A stretch of 64,000 bases of DNA from Phyllobacterium pellucidum (GTDB lineage: Bacteria > Pseudomonadota > Alphaproteobacteria > Rhizobiales > Rhizobiaceae). The notes beneath the pieces are model-generated. The model saw only the letters and a list, made by a program, of their open reading frames with translations, made no database searches and was not told the origin of the DNA. The translations under genes were made by a program, and so were the position numbers. This document shows positions 43,689-52,146 of this stretch, piece by piece; the first letter of the stretch is position 1, and every line of letters begins with the position of its first letter. Location: the NCBI RefSeq assembly GCF_013327855.1, contig NZ_JABUMX010000002.1, positions 930,001-994,000 on the forward strand. The letters run 5' to 3'.

Positions 43689-44870
43689 ATGCCAGCGTCC
43701 AAAGCAAAGAATGAAGCTGATATCCGTCAGTTTCCGGCCCCGGCTCCTGCCGCCAAGGTAGAGGCTCCGGCGAAGGTCGAAGCGCCGCAAGCCGACATTG
43801 CCGCGGCAGCGCCGGCAGCGCCGAAGAAGCGTTCGAAGAAGCGCTTGATCCTGCCGGTCGTGGTTGTCGCTGCCCTGTGCGCAGGCGTTTGGTACGGCCA
43901 CGAATGGTGGACGACGGGCCGTTTCATGGTTTCCACTGACGACGCCTACGTTCAGGGCGATATCACCGCCATTGCCCCGAAGGTCATGGGCTATATCGAC
44001 ACGATCAATGTCGTTGCCAACCAGCGCGTTAAGGCGGGCGACCCGCTGATCACGCTCGACAATGGCGACTATACGATTGCCGAGAAGCAGGCCGAGGCGC
44101 AGATCGAAACGCAAAGACTTTCTCTAGACCGTATCAAGGCGCAGACGGAAGCCGCCAGGGCTTCGCTGCAGCAGGCCCAGGCTGGCAAGCTTGCCGCCCA
44201 GGCTGTGCTGACCAATGCGCAGAATAGTTCGGTTCGCGCCAAGCAGCTTCATGCAACGAGCTTTGCATCGCAGTCGCAGCTCGACGACGCGACGGCAGCT
44301 CTCGACCAAGCAAAGGCAAACATCGCTTCGTCCGATGCGCAGATTGCCACGGCAAACGCCAATATCGGCGTGCTCGACGCCCAGTATAAGGAAGCTCAAA
44401 GCGCGATCGCCTCGCTGCAACTCGCCAAGGACAAGGCGGCTCGTGACCTGGGCTTCACCATCATCCGCGCGCCCGTGGATGGCGTCGTCGGCAATCTTGC
44501 CGCCAAGAAGGGCGATCTCGTCAGCTCGGGTCAGCGCCTCGCCGCCCTCGTTCCGGTGAACGCGCTCTATATCGATGCAAACTATAAGGAAACGCAGCTC
44601 AAGGATATCGAAGTCGGGCAGAAGGTGCATGTACGTGTCGACGCGCTGTCGGGCGAGACCTTCGAAGGCACCGTTGCCTCCGTGGCGCCCGCTTCCGGCG
44701 CCGTCTTCTCGCTGCTTCCGCCTGAAAACGCGACCGGCAACTTCACCAAGGTCGTCCAGCGCGTACCCGTCCGTATCGCCTTGCCCGCCGACGTGCTTGC
44801 CAGCGGCAAGCTCCAGGCTGGTTTGAGCGTTGTCGTCGACGTCGATACCCGCACGACGCCGAGCTCATAG
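43689..44870 (+). CDS. Membrane fusion protein of a multidrug efflux pump (EmrA/HlyD family)
   Basis: 393 residues. Ala/Pro-rich cytoplasmic N-terminus (1-50), single membrane segment LILPVVVVAALCAGVWYG (about 57-74), STDDAYVQGDITAIAPKVMG at the biotinyl-lipoyl region, a long coiled-coil hairpin (about 140-260, rich in Ala, Gln, Lys) and the lipoyl return half FTIIRAPVDGVVGN. ATG 43689 was chosen; an upstream non-ATG start would run into the operator. It links the MFS pump to an outer-membrane channel not encoded here. Confidence 0.88.
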   Translation: MPASKAKNEADIRQFPAPAPAAKVEAPAKVEAPQADIAAAAPAAPKKRSKKRLILPVVVVAALCAGVWYGHEWWTTGRFMVSTDDAYVQGDITAIAPKVMGYIDTINVVANQRVKAGDPLITLDNGDYTIAEKQAEAQIETQRLSLDRIKAQTEAARASLQQAQAGKLAAQAVLTNAQNSSVRAKQLHATSFASQSQLDDATAALDQAKANIASSDAQIATANANIGVLDAQYKEAQSAIASLQLAKDKAARDLGFTIIRAPVDGVVGNLAAKKGDLVSSGQRLAALVPVNALYIDANYKETQLKDIEVGQKVHVRVDALSGETFEGTVASVAPASGAVFSLLPPENATGNFTKVVQRVPVRIALPADVLASGKLQAGLSVVVDVDTRTTPSS

Positions 44871-44888
44871 CCGGATAGGCCGAGAATC

Positions 44889-46478
44889 ATGTCAAAAGCC
44901 GCAGCCATCGGAGGGCCCGCAGCACCTGCGGTTCCTGACGAACATATCGATCCGAAGAAGGCGATCGCCTTCCTCGCCATGGTCTTTGGCATGTTCATGG
45001 CGATTCTCGACATTCAGATCGTCTCGGCCTCCCTGGCCGAAATCCAGGCCGGCCTCAGCGCCAGTTCCGATGAAATCTCCTGGGTGCAGACGTCCTACCT
45101 CATCGCCGAAGTCATCATGATTCCGCTGTCCGGGTTCCTCGGACGGCTGCTTTCGACACGTGTCCTCTTTTCGGCATCGGCCGCAGGCTTCACGCTCGCC
45201 AGCATTCTTTGTGCGACGGCGACGAACATCGACCAGATGATCATCTACCGCGCGATTCAGGGCTTTATCGGCGGCGGCATGATCCCCAGCGTTTTTGCTG
45301 CGGCCTTTACCATCTTCCCGCCCTCCAAGCGCTCCATCGTTTCGCCGATGATCGGTCTCGTCGCCACGCTCGCGCCGACAATCGGGCCGACAGTCGGCGG
45401 CTATTTGAGCAACGCTTTCTCCTGGCACTGGCTCTTCCTCGTCAACGTCATACCGGGCATTCTGGTCGCCGTCGCCACCTGGAACCTCATCGACTTCGAC
45501 AAGGGCGATCGCTCGCTGCTCAGCAAGTTCGACTGGTGGGGGCTTGCCGGCATGGCAGCGTTCCTCGGTTCGCTCGAATACGTTCTGGAGGAAGGCCCGC
45601 GCAATGACTGGCTGCAGGACACGACGATCTTCTATTGCAGCATCGTGCTCGTGATCGGCGCCGTCACCTTCTTCTATCGCGCCTTTACCGCCGAACAGCC
45701 GATCGTCGACCTTTTCGCCTTCAAGAACCTGAACTTCGCGTTCGGGTCGGCATTCTCATTCGTCCTAGGGATCGGACTCTATGGCTTGACCTATATTTAT
45801 CCGGTCTATCTTGGCCGCATTCGCGGCTACGACGCGCTCATGATCGGCGAGGCACTGTTTGTCAGCGGCCTTTCCATGTTCCTGACGGCACCGATTGCCG
45901 GCTTCCTTTCCGGCCGCATGGATCCGCGCATCATGATCATGATCGGCTTCCTTGGCTTTGCCGCCGGCACCTGGACCATGACGCATCTCACCGCCGACTG
46001 GGATTTCTACGAGCTTCTCATTCCACAGATCCTGCGTGGCTGCTCGCTGATGCTGTGCATGGTGCCGATCAACAATCTGGCGCTCGGCACATTGCCACCG
46101 TCGCGATTGAAGAATGCTTCGGGACTTTTCAACCTGACGCGTAATCTCGGCGGTGCGGTAGGGCTTGCGGTTATCAACACAATTCTCACGGACCGTGGCG
46201 CATTACACTATGCGCAGCTTTCGGAGAACGTTCGCTGGGGTAATCCTGAAGCGCAGGACCTCATCGACAGCATGACCAGGAAGTTTGCGGCCAACGGCCT
46301 CGACGGCCCGACAACGGCGCTGAGCAAGGTCTCGGGGATGGTGCATCAACAAGCGTCGCTGCTGTCGTTCATGGATGTTTTCTACATCCTGACGCTGCTC
46401 TTTGCCTCGCTCGCGGTTTTTGCCATTCTCATGCGCAAACCCGGCGCACCAGCGCCCGGGGGCGGCGGCGGCCACTGA
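44889..46478 (+). CDS. MFS multidrug efflux transporter (EmrB/QacA, DHA2 family)
   Basis: 529 residues with 14 hydrophobic segments. Motifs DIQIVSASLAEIQAGL, SYLIAEVIMIPLSGFLGRLL (motif A region near 85), RAIQGFIGGGMIPSVF and GPTVGGYLSNAFSWHWLF (motif C near 165) define the DHA2 group. It starts 18 bases after the fusion protein gene. Glycine-rich end PAPGGGGGH. Expels hydrophobic compounds by proton antiport; substrate unknown. Confidence 0.9.
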   Translation: MSKAAAIGGPAAPAVPDEHIDPKKAIAFLAMVFGMFMAILDIQIVSASLAEIQAGLSASSDEISWVQTSYLIAEVIMIPLSGFLGRLLSTRVLFSASAAGFTLASILCATATNIDQMIIYRAIQGFIGGGMIPSVFAAAFTIFPPSKRSIVSPMIGLVATLAPTIGPTVGGYLSNAFSWHWLFLVNVIPGILVAVATWNLIDFDKGDRSLLSKFDWWGLAGMAAFLGSLEYVLEEGPRNDWLQDTTIFYCSIVLVIGAVTFFYRAFTAEQPIVDLFAFKNLNFAFGSAFSFVLGIGLYGLTYIYPVYLGRIRGYDALMIGEALFVSGLSMFLTAPIAGFLSGRMDPRIMIMIGFLGFAAGTWTMTHLTADWDFYELLIPQILRGCSLMLCMVPINNLALGTLPPSRLKNASGLFNLTRNLGGAVGLAVINTILTDRGALHYAQLSENVRWGNPEAQDLIDSMTRKFAANGLDGPTTALSKVSGMVHQQASLLSFMDVFYILTLLFASLAVFAILMRKPGAPAPGGGGGH

Positions 46479-46649
46479 ACGGAATAACTATTTAGTCGGC
46501 GCATATCGCCTGAGGGTTCCCCTCGCCATTTCCGGGTCAGCTAAGCTACTCGAACTAATGCGTAAGATGTACCTTTCGTATTAATTGCTAAGCCACGAAA
46601 AAAGTGGTTCACTCCAGCGTACCCGCTCAGGGAGAAGACGTTCACCAGC

Positions 46650-46682
46650 TTGTCATCGGTCTGTCATCCAACTGACATGAGA
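46650..46682 (+). promoter_or_regulatory. Pho box (three 11-bp PhoB half-repeats) before the ABC transporter operon
   Basis: TTGTCATCGGT, CTGTCATCCAA and CTGACATGAGA follow each other without gaps at exactly 11-bp spacing. The consensus PhoB repeat is CTGTCAT plus four AT-rich bases, so units 1 and 2 match at 6-7 of 7 core positions and unit 3 at 6 of 7. The box ends 64 bp before the binding-protein start, a normal activator position. Confidence 0.72.
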
Positions 46683-46746
46683 GACCTTTATCGGGGAGCA
46701 GAACGTCCAAAAGAGCCAATGACGTATCGCAAAAGGGGTTTACCAA

Positions 46747-47850
46747 ATGATCGATTATTCCAAACGATTGCTCGCGCTGTCGACGGCTGTGCTGTTCGCG
46801 GGTACGACGATTTCGTTCGCCGAAGCACCGGCCGAACTGGTCGCCGCGGCCAAGAAGGAAGGCACGTTGACGACGATCGCCTTGCCGCACGACTGGTGCG
46901 GATATGGTGACATCATCGCCGGCTTCAAAGCCAAGTACGGCCTCGAAGTCAACGAACTCAATCCGGATGCCGGTTCGAAGGACGAAGTCGAAGCCATCAA
47001 GGCGAACAAGGACAACAAGGGTCCGCAGGCTCCTGACGTCATCGACGTCGGTCTTTCGTTCGGTCCGGATGCCAAGAAAGACGGCCTGACGATGCCTTAC
47101 AAGGTATCGACCTGGGATTCGATCCCGGCCGAACTGAAGGACGCCGACGGCCATTGGTTCGGCGACTATTATGGCGTCATGTCGCTGCAGGTAAACACCG
47201 ATATCGTCAAGAACGTCCCGAAGGATTGGGCCGACCTGCTCAAGCCGGAATATGCCAACAGCGTTGCGCTGGCCGGTGATCCGCGCGCCTCGAACCAGGC
47301 GATCCTCGCCGTATCGGCTGCCGGCGCGTCGACAGGCGCCAAGCCCGGCGCCGCAGGCGGCGAAGCCGGCCTGAAGTACTTTGCCGAACTCAACAAGGCT
47401 GGCAATTTCGTTCCGGTCATCGGCAAGTCCGGCACGCTCGCGCAGGGTGCAACCCCGATCATCATAAGCTGGGACTACAATGCTCTTGCTGGCCGTGACA
47501 CCCTCAAGGGCAACCCGCCGGTTGAAGTCGTCGTTCCGCCGTCCGGCGTTCTGGCCGGCGTTTACGTGCAGGCCATCAGCGCCTACGCACCACACCCGAA
47601 TGCTGCCAAGCTCTGGATGGAATACCTCTATTCCGACGAAGGCCAGATTGGCTACCTCAAGGGCTATTGTCACCCGGCCCGTTTCCAGGATCTGGTAAAA
47701 AACAACAAGGTCCCGAAGGAACTTCTCGACAAGCTTCCACCAGCAGCAGCCTACGAGAAGGCATTCTTCCCAACGCTCGATGAACAGGCTGCCGCCAAGG
47801 AAGTCATCACCAAGGGTTGGGACAAGGTCGTCGGCGCCAACGTCCAGTAA
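46747..47850 (+). CDS. ABC transporter solute-binding protein (Fe3+/phosphonate-type family 1)
   Basis: 367 residues with signal peptide (KRLLALSTAVLFAGTTISFA, cleaved before EAPAELVAAAKKEG). SBP_bac_6/AfuA-like fold: IIAGFKAKYGLEVNELNPDA, PDVIDVGLSFGPDAKK, YYGVMSLQVNTDIVKNVP, SWDYNALAGRD. No clear Tyr pair of a ferric-binding protein was identified. The Pho box upstream argues for a phosphorus compound such as aminoethylphosphonate or a phosphate ester; that is inference. First gene of a four-gene operon. Confidence 0.83.
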   Translation: MIDYSKRLLALSTAVLFAGTTISFAEAPAELVAAAKKEGTLTTIALPHDWCGYGDIIAGFKAKYGLEVNELNPDAGSKDEVEAIKANKDNKGPQAPDVIDVGLSFGPDAKKDGLTMPYKVSTWDSIPAELKDADGHWFGDYYGVMSLQVNTDIVKNVPKDWADLLKPEYANSVALAGDPRASNQAILAVSAAGASTGAKPGAAGGEAGLKYFAELNKAGNFVPVIGKSGTLAQGATPIIISWDYNALAGRDTLKGNPPVEVVVPPSGVLAGVYVQAISAYAPHPNAAKLWMEYLYSDEGQIGYLKGYCHPARFQDLVKNNKVPKELLDKLPPAAAYEKAFFPTLDEQAAAKEVITKGWDKVVGANVQ

Positions 47851-47863
47851 GCCGCATTCAGCG

Positions 47864-47889
47864 ATCCCCGCGGAGCAATCCGCGGGGAT
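47864..47889 (+). terminator. Stem-loop after the binding-protein gene
   Basis: ATCCCCGCGGA - GCAA - TCCGCGGGGAT, an exact 11-bp stem with a stable GNRA-like tetraloop, 14 bases after the stop, followed by TCCTG rather than a T-run. Typical partial terminator or mRNA stabiliser between a binding-protein gene and its permeases. Confidence 0.7.
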
Positions 47890-48015
47890 TCCTGCATTGA
47901 GCAACGCGTTGTGCTAGGTTGCACACGCGGGCTTATCTGAAAGCGATTGTCGGCTCATCCTGTGCTGGTATCCTGCACCAGGAATTGGAACCCAAGAAGC
48001 GGTCTCGAACACTCC

Positions 48016-48915
48016 ATGAGTGCAATCTCAGAACCAGGTCCTACACTTCCCGTCGCGGCGGCCGAGAAAAAGCGGCTTTCGCTCGATTGGCTCGGCGTCA
48101 TGCCGTTCATGATCTTCGCGCTCCTGTTCCTGGTCCTGCCGACCGTCTTTCTCGTCGCAGGCGCATTCCAGGATCCGCAAGGCAAACTGACTTTTGCCAA
48201 TATCGCCAACCTCTTCCAGCCGTCGATCCTCAATGCCTACTGGATCTCGATCAAGATTTCGCTGGCCTCTGCCCTTCTTGGCGCGGGAATTGGCTTCGCC
48301 ATCGCCGCCGCCGTCGTCCTGGGCGGTCTGCCTGCATGGATACGCGCACCGTTGATGACCTTCTCCGGCGTCGCATCGAATTTTGCCGGCGTTCCGCTCG
48401 CCTACGCTTTCCTGTTCACATTGGGGCGCACCGGGCTTGTTACCTATCTTTTGTTGAACATCTTCGGCTTTAACCTCTACGCCCACGGCTTCAACTTGCT
48501 GAGCTTCTGGGGCCTGACGATAACGTATCTGTATTTCCAGATCCCGCTGATGGTCCTCATCATCACGCCGGCGCTTGACGGATTGAAGCGGGAATGGCGG
48601 GAAGCTGCGCTCATTCTCGGCGCGACGAAGAACCAGTATTGGCGAATGGTTGCCTTTCCGATTCTCTGGCCGGCATTGCTGGGCACGATCCTGCTGCTGT
48701 TTGCCAATTCGTTTGGAGCAATCGCCACCGCCTATGCGCTGACCGGGTCTTCGCTCAGCATCGTGCCTATCGTCCTTTATGCGCAGATTCGCGGCGACGT
48801 CCTGCAGGACCCGCAGCTCGGCTACGCGCTCGCCTTCGGCATGATCGTCATCACCGGCATTTCCAACGGCGTCTATATCTGGATGCGTGCCCGCAGCGAA
48901 CGGTGGCTCAAATGA
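48016..48915 (+). CDS. ABC transporter permease 1 (Fe3+/phosphonate/spermidine type)
   Basis: 299 residues, six hydrophobic segments beginning at about 32 (PFMIFALLFLVLPTVFLVAG). The EAA loop is EAALILGATKNQYWRMVAFP near 195. ATG 48016 lacks a strong ribosome site; an upstream start at 47947 in the same frame has no better support and the added residues look non-coding. The stop overlaps the next start in ATGA. Confidence 0.83.
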   Translation: MSAISEPGPTLPVAAAEKKRLSLDWLGVMPFMIFALLFLVLPTVFLVAGAFQDPQGKLTFANIANLFQPSILNAYWISIKISLASALLGAGIGFAIAAAVVLGGLPAWIRAPLMTFSGVASNFAGVPLAYAFLFTLGRTGLVTYLLLNIFGFNLYAHGFNLLSFWGLTITYLYFQIPLMVLIITPALDGLKREWREAALILGATKNQYWRMVAFPILWPALLGTILLLFANSFGAIATAYALTGSSLSIVPIVLYAQIRGDVLQDPQLGYALAFGMIVITGISNGVYIWMRARSERWLK

Positions 48916-49703
48916 AGACGAATCGCTTCTGGTCCTGGCTCGCGCTCGCCTTCGGCATCCTCTATTTCACACTGCCGCTGATCGGCCTTCTCGAGTTTTC
49001 GCTGCGGATGCGGCGCGGTACCTATTCGCTTGACGCCTACTGGGTCGTCTTGAGCGATCCGGGCTTTCAGGCAACCTTCGGTTATTCCGTGGTCATGGCC
49101 ATCGCGACGATCATCGTCGGCGTAGTCCTGGTCGTTCCGACCGCCTATTGGGTACGGCTGCGACTACCGGGGTTGCGTCCGTTCATCGAGTTCATCACCC
49201 TGTTGCCGCTGGTCATTCCCGCAATCGTTATCGTCTTCGGCTATATTCGCCTTTATAATACCTCGTCGATCTTGCCTCTGACCGGATCTGCGATGGGAAC
49301 CAACATCCTGCTTTGCCTCGGCTATACCACATTGGCGCTGCCCTATATGTACCGTGCTGTCGACACGGGCCTTGGCGCCATCGATATACGGACCATGACG
49401 GAAGCCGCCGAAAGTCTCGGCGCAAGCCGGATCATCATCATGTCGAGCATTATTCTGCCGAATGTGCTTGTCGCCGTGCTTTCGGGTGCATTCCTGACCT
49501 TCGCCATCGTCATCGGCGAGTTCACCATGGCGGCGCTGCTCAACCGGCCCGCATTCGGCCCGTTCCTGCAATTGCTCGGCGCCAACCGTGCCTATGAGCC
49601 GGCCGCGCTATCCGTGATTGCCTTCGCCATTACCTGGGTCTGTATGGGCCTCATCCAGGTCGTTACCCGCCTTAACAAATCTCTCGCTGCGACCCGGCGA
49701 TAA
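48912..49703 (+). CDS. ABC transporter permease 2
   Basis: 263 residues, six hydrophobic segments (first WSWLALAFGILYFTLPLIGL). EAA loop EAAESLGASRIIIMSSIILP near 162. ATGA overlap with permease 1 shows coupled translation. Belongs to the potC-like half of two-permease importers. Confidence 0.87.
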   Translation: MKTNRFWSWLALAFGILYFTLPLIGLLEFSLRMRRGTYSLDAYWVVLSDPGFQATFGYSVVMAIATIIVGVVLVVPTAYWVRLRLPGLRPFIEFITLLPLVIPAIVIVFGYIRLYNTSSILPLTGSAMGTNILLCLGYTTLALPYMYRAVDTGLGAIDIRTMTEAAESLGASRIIIMSSIILPNVLVAVLSGAFLTFAIVIGEFTMAALLNRPAFGPFLQLLGANRAYEPAALSVIAFAITWVCMGLIQVVTRLNKSLAATRR

Positions 49704-49719
49704 TCGGAAGAACAACACC

Positions 49720-50784
49720 ATGTCGTTCCTTACCATCAGCCATTTGAAAAAGAGCTTCGGAGCCACAACCGTCGTTCATGATTTCAATCTTAACGTCGAG
49801 AAGGGCGAATTCATTTCGTTCCTCGGGCCGAGCGGCTGCGGCAAGACGACGGTGCTGCGCATGGTTGCGGGCTTCGAAACGCCATCTTCGGGCAGCATAA
49901 GCATCGGCGGCAAGGATGTCGTCAACTTGAAGCCGAACCAGCGCAATATCGGCATGGTCTTTCAGGCATATGCTCTCTTTCCCAATATGACGGTTGCGCA
50001 GAATGTTGCCTTCGGTCTGAAGGTGGCAAAGAAGCCGCAGGCTGAAATCACTGCGACGGTGCAAGAGATGCTGTCCTTGATCAAACTCGATCACCTGGCC
50101 GAGCGCTTCCCCTATCAGCTTTCCGGCGGACAGCAGCAGCGCGTCGCGCTGGCGCGCGCGCTCGCGACGAAGCCGCAGGTGCTGTTGCTCGATGAACCGC
50201 TCTCGGCCCTCGATGCCAAGATCCGCGTCTCGCTGCGCGAGGAAATCCGCGCCATCCAGCGCAAGCTCGGCATCACCACCATCTTCGTGACGCATGATCA
50301 GGAAGAAGCGCTGTCAATATCCGACCGCATTGTCGTCATGTATGAGGGCCGTGCCGAGCAAGTCGGCGCTCCCTTCGAGATCTATAATCAGCCGGCATCA
50401 CGCTTTGTCGCGTCGTTCGTCGGAACGCTGAATACGATCGACGCCGTGGTTCGCGACGCCAAGACGGGCATCATCACGGTTGACGGCAAGGATGTCGCCA
50501 TCGGTCCGCGCCTCAACGGTCACCAGTCCGGCGACCGGATTTCGCTCGCGGTGCGCCCCGAGGCAGTCAGCCTCGGCGAAGCCACGGACAAACGCGAGAC
50601 AACGCTAGACGGCAAGATCAACAGCGTGCACTTCCTTGGCTCAGTGATCCGTATCCGCGCATCGCTTGGCGAAAATGTCGTCTCGTTCGATACGTTCAAC
50701 AATCCGAGCGCTCCGCCGCCGGAACCCGGCGAGAACGTCAAGGTCAGCCTCGCGGCAAAGGACCTCCTGGTGCTCGGGCACTAA
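49720..50784 (+). CDS. ABC transporter ATPase (PotA/FbpC type)
   Basis: 354 residues. Walker A GPSGCGKTTVLR near 37-48, VFQAYALFPNMTV, LSGGQQQRVALARAL, VLLLDEPLSALD near 160, His in TIFVTHDQEEAL, and TOBE domain after 280 (SLAVRPEAVSLGE). ATG 49720 is the start giving MSFLTISHLKKSFG. Completes the Pho-box operon. Confidence 0.9.
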   Translation: MSFLTISHLKKSFGATTVVHDFNLNVEKGEFISFLGPSGCGKTTVLRMVAGFETPSSGSISIGGKDVVNLKPNQRNIGMVFQAYALFPNMTVAQNVAFGLKVAKKPQAEITATVQEMLSLIKLDHLAERFPYQLSGGQQQRVALARALATKPQVLLLDEPLSALDAKIRVSLREEIRAIQRKLGITTIFVTHDQEEALSISDRIVVMYEGRAEQVGAPFEIYNQPASRFVASFVGTLNTIDAVVRDAKTGIITVDGKDVAIGPRLNGHQSGDRISLAVRPEAVSLGEATDKRETTLDGKINSVHFLGSVIRIRASLGENVVSFDTFNNPSAPPPEPGENVKVSLAAKDLLVLGH

Positions 50785-50868
50785 GTCTTGAACTCACGAG
50801 CCATGCAATCTCACGACTGGACGGGAGCGCCGTTCCCGCGCCCCCTTGTTTAATCGCAGTACCTGCGG

Positions 50869-52035
50869 CTATCCCGCAATCGCCTCATCAAGCAGTTTCA
50901 GCGCCGCTTTCTTGGTGAGTTTTACTGGATTGCCACCGGCCGTCGGATCGACAATCGCCATATCCGCGATGTGTTCCTTCTGCTTCTTGCTCATGTCCAG
51001 ATCTTTGATAAGGCCGGGCAGCGTATGCGGGACTTTCAGTTCCTTGCGCAGTTTCAACACCGCCTTGGCAAAGCCGTCGAAGCCCCCCTTGATGCCGATA
51101 TAGTTGGCAAGGCGGCCAATTCGCTCCTCGACGGCGTCGCGGTTGAAGGCGAGCACATAGGGCATGAACACCGCATTGGTCATGCCGTGATGCGTGTCGT
51201 AGATCGCGCCGATCGGATGCGACAGCGAATGGATTGCACCGAGCCCTTTCTGAAACGCCGTTGCACCCATGGCCGCTGCGCTCATCATGTGCGCACGCGC
51301 GGTCAAGTCCTTGCCGTCGGCAAAGGCCTTGGGGAGGTTTTCGAATACCAGCCGGATGCCTTCGACCGCGATGCCGTCGGCCATCGGGTGATAGCCCGGC
51401 GCGCAATAGGCTTCGAGGCAGTGGGCGAGCGCATCCATGCCCGTGCCTGCGGTGATGAATGCCGGCATGCCGACCGAAAGTTCGGGATCGGCGATCACGA
51501 TTGCCGGCAGCATCTTCGGGTGGAAGATTACCTTCTTGGTGTGGCTTTCCTCATGGGTGATCACGCCGGCGCGGCCGACTTCGGACCCGGTTCCGGCCGT
51601 TGTCGGCACGGCAATGACCGGCGCGATCGCATCGCTATTTGCCCGCGTCCACCAGTCGCCGACGTCCTCGAAATCCCAGAGCGACCGTGTCTGCCCGGCC
51701 TGAAAGGCGATCAGCTTGCCGAGGTCGAGCGCCGAACCGCCACCAAAAGCGATGACGCCATCATGCTTGCCCTTTTTGAAGGCGGCGATACCCGCCGTCA
51801 GGTTCGATTCCACCGGATTGGGTTTCACATCCGAGAATACCCCATAGGGCACTTTGGCGTCGTCGAGGATTTTCAGCGTGCTCGATACGACCGGCAGTCT
51901 GGCGAGCCCTGGATCGGTGACGAACAGCGGATTTTTGATCCCCGTCGCTTCCAGCACTTCCGGCAGTTCCTTGATGCGCCCCGCGCCGAAACGAACCGTC
52001 GTCGGATAATTCCACTTGGAAATGAGTTTGCTCAT
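50869..52035 (-). CDS. Iron-containing alcohol dehydrogenase
   Basis: 388-residue group III (Fe-ADH) enzyme. NAD-binding GGGSALDLGKL near residue 95, PTTAGTGSEVGRAG near 145, and metal ligands in MDALAHCLEAYCAPGYHP (near 205) and SLSHPIGAIYDTHHGMTNA (near 270). Last gene of the minus-strand cluster with an aldehyde dehydrogenase and a glutamine-synthetase-like ligase. Proposed to oxidise an alcohol intermediate to aldehyde; a gamma-glutamyl amino alcohol is suggested by context. Confidence 0.87.
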   Translation of the reverse strand: MSKLISKWNYPTTVRFGAGRIKELPEVLEATGIKNPLFVTDPGLARLPVVSSTLKILDDAKVPYGVFSDVKPNPVESNLTAGIAAFKKGKHDGVIAFGGGSALDLGKLIAFQAGQTRSLWDFEDVGDWWTRANSDAIAPVIAVPTTAGTGSEVGRAGVITHEESHTKKVIFHPKMLPAIVIADPELSVGMPAFITAGTGMDALAHCLEAYCAPGYHPMADGIAVEGIRLVFENLPKAFADGKDLTARAHMMSAAAMGATAFQKGLGAIHSLSHPIGAIYDTHHGMTNAVFMPYVLAFNRDAVEERIGRLANYIGIKGGFDGFAKAVLKLRKELKVPHTLPGLIKDLDMSKKQKEHIADMAIVDPTAGGNPVKLTKKAALKLLDEAIAG

Positions 52036-52075
52036 GTGATTTTTCTTTCGGATGGATGGGATCAGTATGTGAGAT

Positions 52076-52138
52076 TACCCCCTCTGTCCTGCCGCCCATC
52101 TCCGCTGTCGGGAGATGGGCGGCAGCCCAGAGGGGGTA
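52076..52138. terminator. Long two-part inverted repeat between the ALDH and ADH genes
   Basis: Outer arms TACCCCCTCTG (52076-52086) and CAGAGGGGGTA (52128-52138) enclose inner arms CTGCCGCCCATCTCC (52089-52103) and GGAGATGGGCGGCAG (52111-52125). Perfect in each arm. It would fold very stably and is likely to reduce ADH transcription relative to ALDH, or is a mobile intergenic repeat. Confidence 0.65.
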
Positions 52139-52146
52139 GATCATCA

